DNA from: Massilia glaciei
Lineage (GTDB): Bacteria; Pseudomonadota; Gammaproteobacteria; Burkholderiales; Burkholderiaceae_D
DNA: 64,000 nucleotides
Direction of reading: 5' to 3'
NCBI RefSeq assembly: GCF_003011895.2
Contig: NZ_PXWF02000102.1
Location: 1 to 64,000, forward strand
Positions within the stretch are counted from its first letter, which is position 1, and each line of letters begins with the position of its first letter. A program made the translations under genes and the position numbers. Below are positions 40,677 to 51,590 of this stretch, in pieces. The notes beneath the pieces are model-generated. The model was not told the DNA's origin. It saw nothing but the letters and a program-made list of their open reading frames with translations, and did no database searches.

Positions 40677-41087
40677 GTGTATTTCTCCGATTGATATATT
40701 TAGACTGTCGCCGTTGACTTGTGGCCCCGGTGCAGTGGTTGTTATAAGTAGTACCAAACACAATTGCCTGTTCGTGAGGCAATGCAGCGAATGTAGGGGT
40801 TTTTTTTAGTGCAATCAATCGAAGAAAATGTGCGAATGCAGCAAGTGTTGTATTGTTTATGTGTGCAATTGTATTTGTTTGTAATCTCCGATTTCGATGC
40901 TATTATTTTGCGCGTTGATGGGTCCGCCACGTGAAACAAGGTACATTGCCGGGCGGCAATGCCCTATGGGGCGAAAAAATCACGCAAAAACGGACGCTTC
41001 GGCGTCCTTTATTATTTGAGCAAGTGTTGTTGCGCGACACATACCAAAAGGCGCCGCGCGGGTCCGGAACGCGCAAAAGAAACGTTG
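40677..41087. promoter_or_regulatory. AT-rich region between subtilase and thiC
   Basis: This region of about 410 bases is much more AT-rich than the window average. It should contain the subtilase promoter reading left. A hairpin GGACGC-TTCG-GCGTCC (40992-41007) has A and T runs on both sides and would insulate the two divergent transcripts. No gene is supported here. Confidence 0.6.
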
Positions 41088-41093
41088 TATAAT
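41088..41093 (+). promoter_or_regulatory. Candidate -10 element of the thiamine operon
   Basis: A perfect TATAAT lies about 30 bases upstream of the riboswitch. The -35 region is poor. Confidence 0.6.
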
Positions 41094-41120
41094 CCATCCG
41101 CTGCCGCAACGCAGCAAAAC

Positions 41121-43431
<2,311 letters not shown>

Positions 43432-43435
43432 AAAG

Positions 43436-43540
43436 CTACATCGTCCTCGCGCATGCGGGGACCCATAGAAAGATGGCGCTGAGTAACCGTTCCATGGGGG
43501 TGGCGCATGCGCCACCGCCTCCGCGAGGACGGCGTGGGTT
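43436..43540. repeat. REP/MITE-like repeat inside the thiamine operon (copy B)
   Basis: An element of about 100 bases between thiS and thiG begins ACATCGTCCTCGCG (43438-43451) and ends in a nearly inverted CGCGAGGACGGCGT (about 43523-43536). Its first 25 bases are an exact reverse complement of the repeat after purH (29252-29276). It contains GGCGCATGCGCC and could form a long hairpin in the operon mRNA, which may lower or stabilise the downstream thiGDE part. Confidence 0.7.
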
Positions 43541-43602
43541 TTTGATTTAGATGAATTTGGCTGGGCGGCTTCGGCGCCGCCGGTTTTTACAAGGACTAAT
43601 AT

Positions 43603-44418
43603 ATGACAAACGAAACAGATTTCCTCACCATCGCCGGCAAGCAATACCGTTCGCGCCTGCTGGTCGGCAGCGGCAAATACCGCGACCTGGCCCAGACGCG
43701 CGAGGCGACCGACGCCGCCGGCGCCGAGATCGTCACGGTGGCGATCCGGCGCGTCAACATCGGCCAGGACCCGAACGCGCCGAGCCTGCTCGACGTGCTG
43801 CCGCCGTCGCAGTACACGATCCTGCCCAACACGGCCGGCTGCTACACCGCGCGCGACGCCGTCTACACGCTGCAGATGGCGCGCGAGCTGCTCGGCGGCC
43901 ACAAACTGGTCAAGCTCGAGGTGCTCGGCGACGACAAAACGCTGTTCCCGCACATGCCCGAGACGCTGGTCGCGGCCGAGGCGCTGGTGCGCGACGGCTT
44001 CGACGTGATGGTCTATTGCAGCGACGACCCGATCCAGGCGCGCCTGCTCGAACAGATCGGCTGCGTCGCCGTCATGCCGCTGGCCTCGCTGATCGGCTCG
44101 GGCATGGGCATCGTCAACCCCTGGAACCTGTCGCTGATCATCGAACAGGCCACGGTGCCGGTGCTGGTCGACGCCGGCGTCGGCACCGCCTCGGACGCGG
44201 CCATCGCGCTCGAGTTGGGCTGCGACGGCGTGCTCATGAACAGCGCCATCGCGCTCGCGCGCGACCCGGTGCGCATGGCCGGCGCGATGCGGCTGGCGGT
44301 GATGGCCGGGCGCGAGGCCTGGCTGGCCGGGCGCATGCCGCGCCGCTTCGCCGCCTCGCCGTCGTCGCCGCTGGCGGGCCGGCTCGGCGCGGCCGGGGCT
44401 GGAGGGGAGGGCGCGTGA
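43603..44418 (+). CDS. thiG: Thiazole synthase ThiG
   Basis: This 271-residue TIM-barrel enzyme builds the thiazole phosphate ring from DXP, dehydroglycine and ThiS-thiocarboxylate. The N-terminal [12 protein letters not shown], the Schiff-base lysine region [32 protein letters not shown] and [27 protein letters not shown] are all present. The last 20 residues are an Ala/Gly-rich tail. Its stop overlaps the thiD GTG start (GTGA). Confidence 0.96.
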   Translation: MTNETDFLTIAGKQYRSRLLVGSGKYRDLAQTREATDAAGAEIVTVAIRRVNIGQDPNAPSLLDVLPPSQYTILPNTAGCYTARDAVYTLQMARELLGGHKLVKLEVLGDDKTLFPHMPETLVAAEALVRDGFDVMVYCSDDPIQARLLEQIGCVAVMPLASLIGSGMGIVNPWNLSLIIEQATVPVLVDAGVGTASDAAIALELGCDGVLMNSAIALARDPVRMAGAMRLAVMAGREAWLAGRMPRRFAASPSSPLAGRLGAAGAGGEGA

Positions 44419-45209
44419 CGACGCCCTGCGTGCTGGTGTTCGCGGGGCTCGACCCGAGCGGCGGGGCCGGCATCGCGGCCGACATCGGCGCCATCGCCGC
44501 CCAGGGCGCGCATGCGCTGCCGGTGGTCACCGCCCTGACCGTGCAGGACAACAACCGCGTGCACGAGGTGGTGCCGGTCAACACCGCCCTGCTCGCGCGC
44601 CAGGCCGCCGTGCTGGTCGAACGCTTCGCCGTCAAGGCGGTCAAGATCGGCATTCCGGGCAGCCGCGCCAACGCCGAGGCCATCGCCGCCGTGCTGGCGC
44701 TGCTGCGCGCGCGCGATCCGGCGCTGCCGGTGGTGCTCGACCCGGTGCTCGCGAGCGGCCATGGCGACCTGCTCGGGCACGGCGACGCGCTGCACGCGCT
44801 CGCGCCGTTGCTGGCGCTGGCCACGGTGCTGGTGCCCAACCTGCCCGAGGCCGGGCGGATCGGCCCGCTGCCCGGCGCGCACGTGCTCGTGACGGGCGGC
44901 CATGGCGCCGGCGACGCCGTGCGCAACGACTGGCACGGCGCCGGTGGCGAGGCGCGCAGCTGGAGCTGGCCGCGCCTGGCCGGCCAGTTCCACGGCAGCG
45001 GCTGCACCTTGGCGGCGGCGATCGCGGCGCGGCTCGCCCGCGGCGACGGCGTCGAACAGGCGCTCGAGCGGGCCCAGGCTTATTGCCACGCCGCGCTGGC
45101 GCAGTCGTTTGCGATCGGCCCCGGACAGCGCATTCCGCGCCGCCAGCCAGCATTTGAAACAATCCCCTTCGAAACACCCCACCCAACAACAGGAGCGATG
45201 CAACCATGA
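44415..45209 (+). CDS. thiD: Hydroxymethylpyrimidine / phosphomethylpyrimidine kinase
   Basis: This 264-residue ribokinase-fold enzyme phosphorylates HMP and HMP-P. It opens [19 protein letters not shown] and has [19 protein letters not shown] and the anion hole [15 protein letters not shown]. The GTG at 44415 follows GGAGGGGAGG and is coupled to thiG. A much longer open frame upstream in this phase is an artefact. Its end overlaps thiE by an ATGA. Confidence 0.93.
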   Translation: MTTPCVLVFAGLDPSGGAGIAADIGAIAAQGAHALPVVTALTVQDNNRVHEVVPVNTALLARQAAVLVERFAVKAVKIGIPGSRANAEAIAAVLALLRARDPALPVVLDPVLASGHGDLLGHGDALHALAPLLALATVLVPNLPEAGRIGPLPGAHVLVTGGHGAGDAVRNDWHGAGGEARSWSWPRLAGQFHGSGCTLAAAIAARLARGDGVEQALERAQAYCHAALAQSFAIGPGQRIPRRQPAFETIPFETPHPTTGAMQP

Positions 45210-45856
45210 TGCGCGGCTTATATATAGTGACCCCCGACTGGGACGACACCGAGCTGCTGCTCGAGAGCACCGAACAGGCACTGGACGCCGGCGCGGCCAT
45301 GGTGCAATACCGACACAAGACGGCCGGCTGGGCCCAGCGCGTGGCGCAGGGCGCGGCGCTGCTGTCGCTGTGCCGGCGCTACCGGCGCCCTTTGATCATC
45401 AACGACCACTTGTCGCTGTGCCTGACGCTCGGGGCGGACGGCGTGCACCTGGGCGGCGCCGACGGCGCGCTCGCGCACGCGCGCGCCGCCCTCGGACCCG
45501 GCAAGATCGTCGGCGCCTCGTGCTATGGCGAGCTGGCGCTGGCGCGCGAGGCCGAACGCGCGGGCGCCAGTTATGTCGCCCTCGGCGGCTTCTACCCGTC
45601 CAAGGTCAAGCAGTACAGCTTCCGCACCGAGCCCGACCTGGTGCTCGAGGCCAAGCGCGCGCTCGCGCTGCCGCTGGTGGTGATCGGCGGCATGACGCCG
45701 GCCAACGCGCAGCCGCTGGTGGCGCGCGGGGCCGACCTGGTGGCCGCCATCAGCAGCGTCTACCAGGCGAGCTGCGTGGCCGCGGCGGTGGCCGGTTTCG
45801 ACGCCCTGTTCGCCGCGCACACGCTCGCCAAGCGGGAATCGGGGGCGCGGGTATAA
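45206..45856 (+). CDS. thiE: Thiamine-phosphate synthase
   Basis: This 216-residue TIM-barrel enzyme joins the thiazole and pyrimidine moieties. MVQYRHKTAG is the usual VQLRxKxA region, LIINDHLSLCLTLGADGVHLGGAD carries the substrate-binding segment, and ALGGFYPSKVK and LVVIGGMTPANAQPLVARGADLVAAISSVY are conserved. It ends the operon. A TATAAT at 45852-45857 overlaps its 3' end and may start the next gene. Confidence 0.94.
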   Translation: MMRGLYIVTPDWDDTELLLESTEQALDAGAAMVQYRHKTAGWAQRVAQGAALLSLCRRYRRPLIINDHLSLCLTLGADGVHLGGADGALAHARAALGPGKIVGASCYGELALAREAERAGASYVALGGFYPSKVKQYSFRTEPDLVLEAKRALALPLVVIGGMTPANAQPLVARGADLVAAISSVYQASCVAAAVAGFDALFAAHTLAKRESGARV

Positions 45857-45899
45857 TTTAGCAATTCGCCAACCCGCCCGGCCCAGGAGGCCTTCAACG

Positions 45900-46556
45900 A
45901 TGCACGCCGCAATGCACGCCGCCATGCAGTCCGCCAAACCCGGCAAGCGCCGCATCCTGATCGTCGACGACGAGCCGGTGCTGCTGCAGTTCCTGGCCGA
46001 AGTGCTCGGCCACGCCGGCTACGACACGGTCGCGGCCTGCTCGGCCGAGGAGGCGCTCGAACAGATCGCCCTTGGCGAGCCCGACTTGGCCCTGCTCGAC
46101 ATCACCATGCCCGGCATGAGCGGGCTCGAGCTCGGCGCCCACCTGCGCGAGAACAGCACGGTGCCGTTCATGTTCCTGTCGGCCGTCGAGGACACCGAAT
46201 CGGCCAAGCAGGCGGCCGCCTACGGCGCCGTCGGCTACATCGTCAAACCGGTCGACGCCGGGCGCCTGCTGGCCGCCTTCGAGGCCGGTCTGGCGCGCGC
46301 CGACGAGATCGCCCAGTTGCGCCTGACCGAGCACAACCTCAATGCCGCGCTCAACGCCGGGCGCGAGACCAGCCTCGCCGTCGGCCTGCTGATGGGCAAA
46401 TTCCAGACCGACCGCGACACCGCCTTCGACGTGCTGCGCGACCACGCCCGCTCGAACCGGCGCAAGATCAACGAAGTGGCCGAGCAGTTGCTGGCCGCCG
46501 AGGAGGTGCTCAACAAACTGCACGCGGCCTTCATCAACCGCTTGCGCGGCAAATAA
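45900..46556 (+). CDS. Response regulator with ANTAR RNA-binding domain
   Basis: This 218-residue protein has a receiver domain (RILIVDDEP, phospho-acceptor D67 in ALLDITMPG, and IVKPVD). A linker of roughly 30 residues and an ANTAR domain (about 150-205, SLAVGLLMGKFQTDRDTAFDVLRDHARSNRRKINEVAEQLL) follow. ANTAR proteins bind paired hexaloop hairpins and prevent transcription termination, as AmiR and NasR do. No kinase is adjacent, and its RNA target is not evident nearby. AGGAGG precedes the start. Confidence 0.9.
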   Translation: MHAAMHAAMQSAKPGKRRILIVDDEPVLLQFLAEVLGHAGYDTVAACSAEEALEQIALGEPDLALLDITMPGMSGLELGAHLRENSTVPFMFLSAVEDTESAKQAAAYGAVGYIVKPVDAGRLLAAFEAGLARADEIAQLRLTEHNLNAALNAGRETSLAVGLLMGKFQTDRDTAFDVLRDHARSNRRKINEVAEQLLAAEEVLNKLHAAFINRLRGK

Positions 46557-46931
46557 CGCGGCCCCTGGCCGCGCGCCTACCAACAGTTACGGCTGTCACA
46601 CGTCCGGCTGAAATTTGGATACCGTCCGTGTGTTTTCGGCGCAAATTGCGCGCTATACTTGCTCTGAAGTTTGCCAGTTGCAACACTAAAGTGCAACACT
46701 CAATTGCAACACTAAATTGCAACACTTCACCGCCGCGGCGATCCCAATCCCGCTCCCGCGCGCACCGCCGCCGCTGCCTGGCGACCGGTTTTTCTTGTCT
46801 CGGCCCAGCTCCGCCGATTGTCCAGCCTGAACGTGCGCGCATGTTTTTCGCGCCGTCCGGAGTTTCGATCGCTTAGCTTGACCCGTTTGCGCCGCCGCGG
46901 CGCCGGACGGCCGCCCGGGAAAGACAACACC
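46557..46931. other. Intergenic region between two response regulators, with tandem repeat
   Basis: This 375-base stretch holds a TATACT -10-like hexamer near 46654 and four 13-bp tandem repeats. An upstream extension of the following frame to 46818 lacks homology. The stretch is probably the regulatory region of the second regulator gene. Confidence 0.5.
46678..46726. repeat. Four tandem 13-bp repeats (TTGCAACACTAAA)
   Basis: Copies of TTGCAACACT or GTGCAACACT start at 46678, 46691, 46704 and 46717, a strict 13-bp period. This is iteron-like and could be a direct-repeat operator or a slippage tract. It lies about 205 bases before the single-domain regulator. Confidence 0.85.
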
Positions 46932-47345
46932 ATGCGAGCACTCAAATCGATCTTATACGTGGAGGATGACGTCCATGTGCGCACGACCGCCAAGCTGGTG
47001 CTCGAAGTGATCGGCAACTTCACGGTGCGCGAATGCTGCTCCGGGCGCGAGGCGCTGCTGGCGGCGCACGATTTCCATCCCGACCTGATCTTGCTCGACG
47101 TCATGATGCCCGACCTCGACGGCCTGGCCACGCTACAGATGCTGCGCCGCATTCCCCACCTGGCCGACACCCCTGCCGCCTTCGTCACCGGCCGCACCAC
47201 CACCGAGGACGTCGAACGCTACCTCGGCGCCGGTGCCATCGGCGTGATCGCCAAGCCGCTGGTGCCGCTGCGCCTGACCGACCAGCTCAATTCCCTGTGG
47301 GAGCAGCGCGCGCGCAAGCCGCGGCGGGCGGGCGCGGCCGGGTAG
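46932..47345 (+). CDS. Single-domain response regulator
   Basis: This 137-residue CheY-like receiver has ILYVEDD at the N-terminus, the phospho-acceptor D56 in LILLDVMMPDLDG, the switch threonine in FVTGRTT and the lysine in IAKPL. A basic tail (RARKPRRAG) follows. With no output domain it likely acts by protein contact. It is preceded by 13-bp tandem repeats and another regulator, and no sensor kinase is in view. The ATG at 46932 is preferred to upstream in-frame starts. Confidence 0.88.
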   Translation: MRALKSILYVEDDVHVRTTAKLVLEVIGNFTVRECCSGREALLAAHDFHPDLILLDVMMPDLDGLATLQMLRRIPHLADTPAAFVTGRTTTEDVERYLGAGAIGVIAKPLVPLRLTDQLNSLWEQRARKPRRAGAAG

Positions 47346-47454
47346 GCCCCGGCGTGGCCGGCCGGCGGCAAAAAGTGCCGGTTCGGGCCCGTGTTGCGCA
47401 TACCCTGGCCCTTCCCAGCGCTTTTTTTCTTCAACCGATCAACCGATCAAGCCC

Positions 47455-49038
47455 TCAGTGCCCGTGGATGGCGTAATTGTCGAGGTAGTAGGTGTCGCCG
47501 CTGAGCGTGTTCGGGTTGATCAGCAAGACCATCTGGTTGACGGCGCTGTTGGCGGTATTCGTGTCGAGCCGGTCGTCGAGCAGGAACTTGAGCCGTTGCC
47601 ATCCGTTCTGCACGGTGGTGCGCGCCAGGTAGCGCGAGTGGCGCCCCACCGGGAAGTTGCTGGCCGTTGCCACGTTTTTGTTCTCAAGCTGGATCAGCAG
47701 TGGCGTGCCGACCGCGGCGCCCGTGTAGACGTCGAGGTAGAACGCCTTGTCGCCGCGGAGGTAGAACGAGGCGTCCGGCACCTGGGTCGTGCTGCCGTTG
47801 ACCAGGTCGTAGGCCGTGGCGGCGTTGCGCACATATTTGGCCACGGTGGCCGAGTTGTTCACCGTGTTGGGCGCCGGGTTGGGCACCGACTGGTTCAGCA
47901 CCCCGGTCGTGGCGGTGTAGCTGATGTTGTGGATGGCCTCGAAGTCGTCGAGCGTGACCGTTTTGGCCAGCACCGGCGACACCGTCACCGCCGCGCTCTT
48001 GGTGAAGCTGCCGCAGCCGTCGGTGGTGCTCAGCGACACCGTGCCGCCGGTGGTGCCCCAGTTGACCGTGAACGTATTCGCGCTCGAGGACTGCCCGCCC
48101 GGCCCGCTCCAGGCGTAGGTGGCGCCGGTGCCGGCCTGGTCGACCACGCGGTAGGTGCTGCTCGTGTTGGGCTCGACGATCAGCGGCCCGCTGAGCGAAG
48201 GTTGCGGATAGGCGTAGACGCGCACGTAGTCGGCCTGCAGCGTCTGCGGCAGGGCGGTGGCGTCGACGGTGCCGCCCAGGGTGCCGCCGACCGCCATGTT
48301 CAGGATCAGGTAGTACTGGTAGTTTTCAAACGTCCAGTCGGCCGGGTTGGCCATGTCGGACGGGGTCTTGGTGGCGTACAGCACGTCGTCGATGTACCAG
48401 CTGATCTTGTTGGGGCTCCAGACCACCGAGTACACATGGAAGGCGTCGGCCCAGCTGTCGGGCTGCTTGTAGATGTGGCTGGTCAGGAACTGGTGGTTGG
48501 TGTTGGACGAGCCGTAGTGGATGCTACCGAGGTGGAACATGCTCTTTTGCCCGGTCGCCTCCTGGATGTCGATCTCGCCGCTTGCCGGCCAGCCGACGGT
48601 GGTATTGGCCGGCAACATCCAGAACGCCGACCACATCCCGCTGCCTTTCGGGGTCTTGATGCGCGCCTCGAAGCGGCCGTGTTTCCACTGGCCGCCGCCC
48701 GGCCGGTTCAGGGTGCGCATGCGGGCCGAGGTGTACGACTTGGAGCCGACGCGCTGCTTCTTGGCCGTGATCGTCAGCAGGCCGTTGGCGACGGTGGCGT
48801 TGGCCGCCTGGTAGGACTGCAATTCACCGTTGCCCCATCCACACAGGCCGTAGCTGCAGCCGTCGCCGATCTGCATCTCCCATTTGTTCAAATCGACCGC
48901 GGTGCCGTTGAACTCGTCGGCGAAGACCGGCGTCAGGCTCGGACATTGCTGTCCGAACGAGGGGGATGCGAGCAGGGCCAGTGCGGCCGCCAGCAAAGGT
49001 CTTTTTATGCGTTTCGCATAATTTTTTGTATAAAACAT
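47455..49038 (-). CDS. Secreted GH16 family glycoside hydrolase (beta-glucanase-like)
   Basis: This 527-residue protein has a signal peptide (about 1-29) and a GH16 domain (about 35-270). The catalytic motif is EIDIQE with nucleophile E155 and acid/base E160, in a setting typical of laminarinases (GMWSAFWMLP, FHVYSVVWSPNKISWYID, ILNMAVGGTLGG). A PKD-like domain (about 280-350) and a C-terminal galactose-binding-like module (about 360-527) follow. It probably cuts beta-1,3- or mixed-linked glucans. AGGAGACGG precedes the ATG. A LacI-type palindrome lies 113 bases upstream. Confidence 0.9.
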   Translation of the reverse strand: MFYTKNYAKRIKRPLLAAALALLASPSFGQQCPSLTPVFADEFNGTAVDLNKWEMQIGDGCSYGLCGWGNGELQSYQAANATVANGLLTITAKKQRVGSKSYTSARMRTLNRPGGGQWKHGRFEARIKTPKGSGMWSAFWMLPANTTVGWPASGEIDIQEATGQKSMFHLGSIHYGSSNTNHQFLTSHIYKQPDSWADAFHVYSVVWSPNKISWYIDDVLYATKTPSDMANPADWTFENYQYYLILNMAVGGTLGGTVDATALPQTLQADYVRVYAYPQPSLSGPLIVEPNTSSTYRVVDQAGTGATYAWSGPGGQSSSANTFTVNWGTTGGTVSLSTTDGCGSFTKSAAVTVSPVLAKTVTLDDFEAIHNISYTATTGVLNQSVPNPAPNTVNNSATVAKYVRNAATAYDLVNGSTTQVPDASFYLRGDKAFYLDVYTGAAVGTPLLIQLENKNVATASNFPVGRHSRYLARTTVQNGWQRLKFLLDDRLDTNTANSAVNQMVLLINPNTLSGDTYYLDNYAIHGH

Positions 49039-49150
49039 TTCCGTCTCCTTTAATTGTTTTGATGGGACCATCGGCCCCGTATCCAATAGCGCGCTCGCCC
49101 CGTCGGCGCAGGGCGCAGAAGGGCCTGCCCCGCAGCGGGCGCCCGCAAAA

Positions 49151-49164
49151 TGGAAACGATTCCA
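49151..49164. promoter_or_regulatory. LacI-type operator candidate upstream of the GH16 gene
   Basis: TGGAAACGATTCCA is an inverted repeat (TGGAA-ACGA-TTCCA) with the central CG typical of LacI/GalR sites. It lies 113 bases before the glucanase start and 161 before frmA. No LacI-family gene is in the window. Confidence 0.45.
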
Positions 49165-49324
49165 ATAATCTGTTCGGAGTTTGCCTCAAACAGATTCCGG
49201 CGTCAATCGCCACATTCGGAGACGCTTTCTTGCTCGGGAATTGGCTGGCGGGCTTGTGGTTGGCTTGATATGATGGCGCACGCGCGCGCAGGCGCCCCAC
49301 CATCACATCAGGCACAGGACCAAC

Positions 49325-50431
49325 ATGAAAACCAAGGCAGCGATTGCATGGAAAGCGGGCGCCCCGCTGACGATCGAAGAAGTCGATCTGGAGGGCCCGA
49401 AGGAGGGCGAGGTGCTCGTTGAGATCAAGGCCACCGGGATCTGCCACACCGACTACTACACCCTCTCTGGCGCCGATCCCGAGGGCATCTTCCCGTCGAT
49501 CCTCGGCCACGAGGGCGCCGGCGTGGTGGTCGATGTCGGGCCCGGCGTCAAGAGCCTGCGCAAGGACGACCACGTCATCCCGCTGTACACCCCCGAATGC
49601 CGCCAGTGCAAGTTCTGCCTGTCGCAAAAAACCAATCTGTGCCAGTCGATCCGCTCGACCCAGGGCCGCGGCCTGATGCCCGACGCCACCAGCCGCTTCT
49701 CGATCGACGGCAAGCCGATCTTCCACTACATGGGCACCTCGACGTTCTCGAACTACATCGTGGTCCCCGAGATCGCGCTGGCCAAGGTGCGCCCGGACGC
49801 GCCGTTCGACAAGATCTGCTACATCGGCTGCGGCGTGACCACCGGCGTGGGCGCGGTGCTGTTCACCGCCAAGGTCGAAGCCGGCGCCAACGTGGTCGTG
49901 TTCGGGCTCGGCGGCATCGGCCTGAACGTGATCCAGGCCGCCAAGATGGTCGGCGCCGACAAGATCATCGGGGTCGACCTGAACCCGGCGCGCCAGGCCA
50001 TCGCGCGCAAGTTCGGCATGACGCACTTCATCAACCCGGGCGAGACCGAGAACGTGGTCGACGCGATCGTGCAACTGACCGACGGCGGCGCCGACTACAG
50101 CTTCGAGTGCATCGGCAACGTGACGACCATGCGCCAGTCGCTCGAGTGCTGCCACAAGGGCTGGGGCCAGTCGATCATCATCGGCGTGGCGGCGGCGGGG
50201 CAGGAGATCTCCACCCGGCCGTTCCAGCTGGTGACGGGGCGCGTGTGGAAGGGTTCGGCCTTCGGCGGCGCGCGCGGGCGCACCGACGTGCCGAAGATCG
50301 TCGACTGGTACATGGAGGGCAAGCTCAACATCGACGACCTGATCACCCACCGCCTGCCGCTCGAGCGCATCAACGAGGGCTTCGACCTGATGAAGAGCGG
50401 GGAGTCGATCCGCTCGGTCGTGCTGTACTAG
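49325..50431 (+). CDS. frmA: S-(hydroxymethyl)glutathione dehydrogenase (class III alcohol dehydrogenase)
   Basis: This 368-residue zinc enzyme oxidises the formaldehyde-glutathione adduct. Catalytic-zinc ligands include C40 and H62 (GHEGAG), structural-zinc cysteines are C92, C95, C98 and C106, and the NAD fold carries FGLGGIGLNVIQ. STRPFQLVTGRVWKGSAFGG is diagnostic of class III. The usual partner, S-formylglutathione hydrolase, is not next to it; a DNA alkylation repair gene follows after 15 bases. Confidence 0.95.
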   Translation: MKTKAAIAWKAGAPLTIEEVDLEGPKEGEVLVEIKATGICHTDYYTLSGADPEGIFPSILGHEGAGVVVDVGPGVKSLRKDDHVIPLYTPECRQCKFCLSQKTNLCQSIRSTQGRGLMPDATSRFSIDGKPIFHYMGTSTFSNYIVVPEIALAKVRPDAPFDKICYIGCGVTTGVGAVLFTAKVEAGANVVVFGLGGIGLNVIQAAKMVGADKIIGVDLNPARQAIARKFGMTHFINPGETENVVDAIVQLTDGGADYSFECIGNVTTMRQSLECCHKGWGQSIIIGVAAAGQEISTRPFQLVTGRVWKGSAFGGARGRTDVPKIVDWYMEGKLNIDDLITHRLPLERINEGFDLMKSGESIRSVVLY

Positions 50432-50446
50432 GCGTTGGAACCGGGG

Positions 50447-51127
50447 ATGTCGCCCGAGGATTTCGTGCGCGCGGCGATCGGGCGCATGGCGCCGCTCGCC
50501 GACGCCGGCAAGGCGCGGCAGATGCGCGCCTATCTGCGCGACCAACACGACTTCCTCGGCGTGCCCGCCCCGGCGCGGCGCGCGGCCATCGCCGGCATCG
50601 GCGCTTGCAAGTTCGAGCAGGGCCCGCTGCTGCAAACCGTCGACTTGCTGTGGGCCCTGCCGCAGCGCGAGTACCGCTACGTGGCCACCGGCCTGCTGGC
50701 CAGGAACGTGGCACGGGTGGAATTGGGCAGCGTCGACCACCTGCTGCGGTTGGCGCAAATCGATTTATGGTGGGAAACCGTCGACGGCCTGTCCGGCGTG
50801 ATCTCGGACATCATTTTGCGGGAGCGCGCGTGCGACCCGAACGCGCAGGAAATCATGGACGCCTCGCTTGCGCACCCATCACTTTGGGTGCGCCGCATCG
50901 CGATGATCCATCAGCTCGGCTGGCGGCAAAAAACCGACAGCGCGAGGCTGTATTCCTACGCCGCGACACTGGCGCACGAACCGGACTTCTTCATCCGCAA
51001 GGCGATCGGCTGGGCCCTGCGCGACTACGCGCGCTGGGAACCCGCTTCGGTCAAAAATTTTGTGACCCGCAAGGACCTGTCGTTTTCGCCCCTGACGGTG
51101 CGCGAGGCCCTCAAGCATATCGACTAG
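50447..51127 (+). CDS. DNA alkylation repair protein (AlkD/HEAT-repeat family)
   Basis: This 226-residue all-helical protein has HEAT-like repeats (YRYVATGLLARNV, WETVDGLSGVISDIIL, WVRRIAMIHQLGW, FFIRKAIGWALRDYARWEPASVKNFV). It resembles AlkD glycosylases, which remove positively charged alkylated purines. The ATG at 50447 is chosen over a TTG at 50435. It is probably co-transcribed with frmA, which couples formaldehyde removal with DNA repair. Its TAG stop lies within the terminal repeat of a MITE. Confidence 0.88.
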   Translation: MSPEDFVRAAIGRMAPLADAGKARQMRAYLRDQHDFLGVPAPARRAAIAGIGACKFEQGPLLQTVDLLWALPQREYRYVATGLLARNVARVELGSVDHLLRLAQIDLWWETVDGLSGVISDIILRERACDPNAQEIMDASLAHPSLWVRRIAMIHQLGWRQKTDSARLYSYAATLAHEPDFFIRKAIGWALRDYARWEPASVKNFVTRKDLSFSPLTVREALKHID

Positions 51128-51302
51128 GAGCCTGTCGGACTTAGGGAGTCGAAGCGAAACGGTCGAGGGAAAAAACGCTGGGCGAGGACAGATTTTGACG
51201 ATTTCGCAGTGCCAATAGCGAGCTATTGGCCGAGAAATCGGCGAAATATGGTCCGTCCAGCACTTTTTGCAGCCGACGATCCTAAGTCCGACAGGCTCCT
51301 AG
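51124..51302. mobile_element. MITE-like element with perfect 22-bp terminal inverted repeats
   Basis: Bases 51124-51145 (beginning CTAGGAGCCTGTCGG) are the exact reverse complement of 51281-51302. Both ends are bounded by CTAG, which may be a target duplication. The interior is non-coding and foldable, with CCAATAGC and GCTATTGG arms at the centre and flanking complementary blocks. It inserted so that its left end provides the stop codon of the alkylation repair gene. No transposase is present. Confidence 0.85.
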
Positions 51303-51471
51303 CTCTCCAACTGGTCGCGTTTCCGCTGCTGCCGCGGCTGGAGAAGGGCGCGCCCTTTTTCCACCCTACGCCCTGGCCATAGCGTGAAAAGCGGGCTGAT
51401 GCGGGGTTGTTTCCGATTGGGATTGCGGCGAGGGGGGCGGGGTGTGCCTGCCCAAGCCCCTCTGGCATTCG

Positions 51472-51590
51472 TGCTCGTTTGCCGCACTCGTTCGTGCTCG
51501 TTTTGTCGTGTTTGAACTGTGCCGTTTTTGCCCTGTTGAACAAAGAGGAAAAGCGAGAAAACCAGACAAAACGAGAACGGGAAACGAGCA
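51472..51590. repeat. Nested inverted repeats upstream of the 51590 frame
   Basis: Outer arms TGCTCGTTT (51472-51480) and AAACGAGCA (51582-51590) enclose inner arms CTCGTTTTGTC (51497-51507) and GACAAAACGAG (51565-51575). The structure of about 120 bases ends exactly at the A of the next ATG, so it could hide that start. Confidence 0.65.

Noticed and set aside
43551-45209. 552-codon plus-strand frame presented as one gene
   Set aside because: Its first half is an out-of-phase reading of thiG. Only the part from the GTG at 44415 (thiD) is a gene.
46678-46726. CRISPR array
   Set aside because: The units are contiguous 13-mers without spacers and no cas genes are present. The same holds for 51642-51699.
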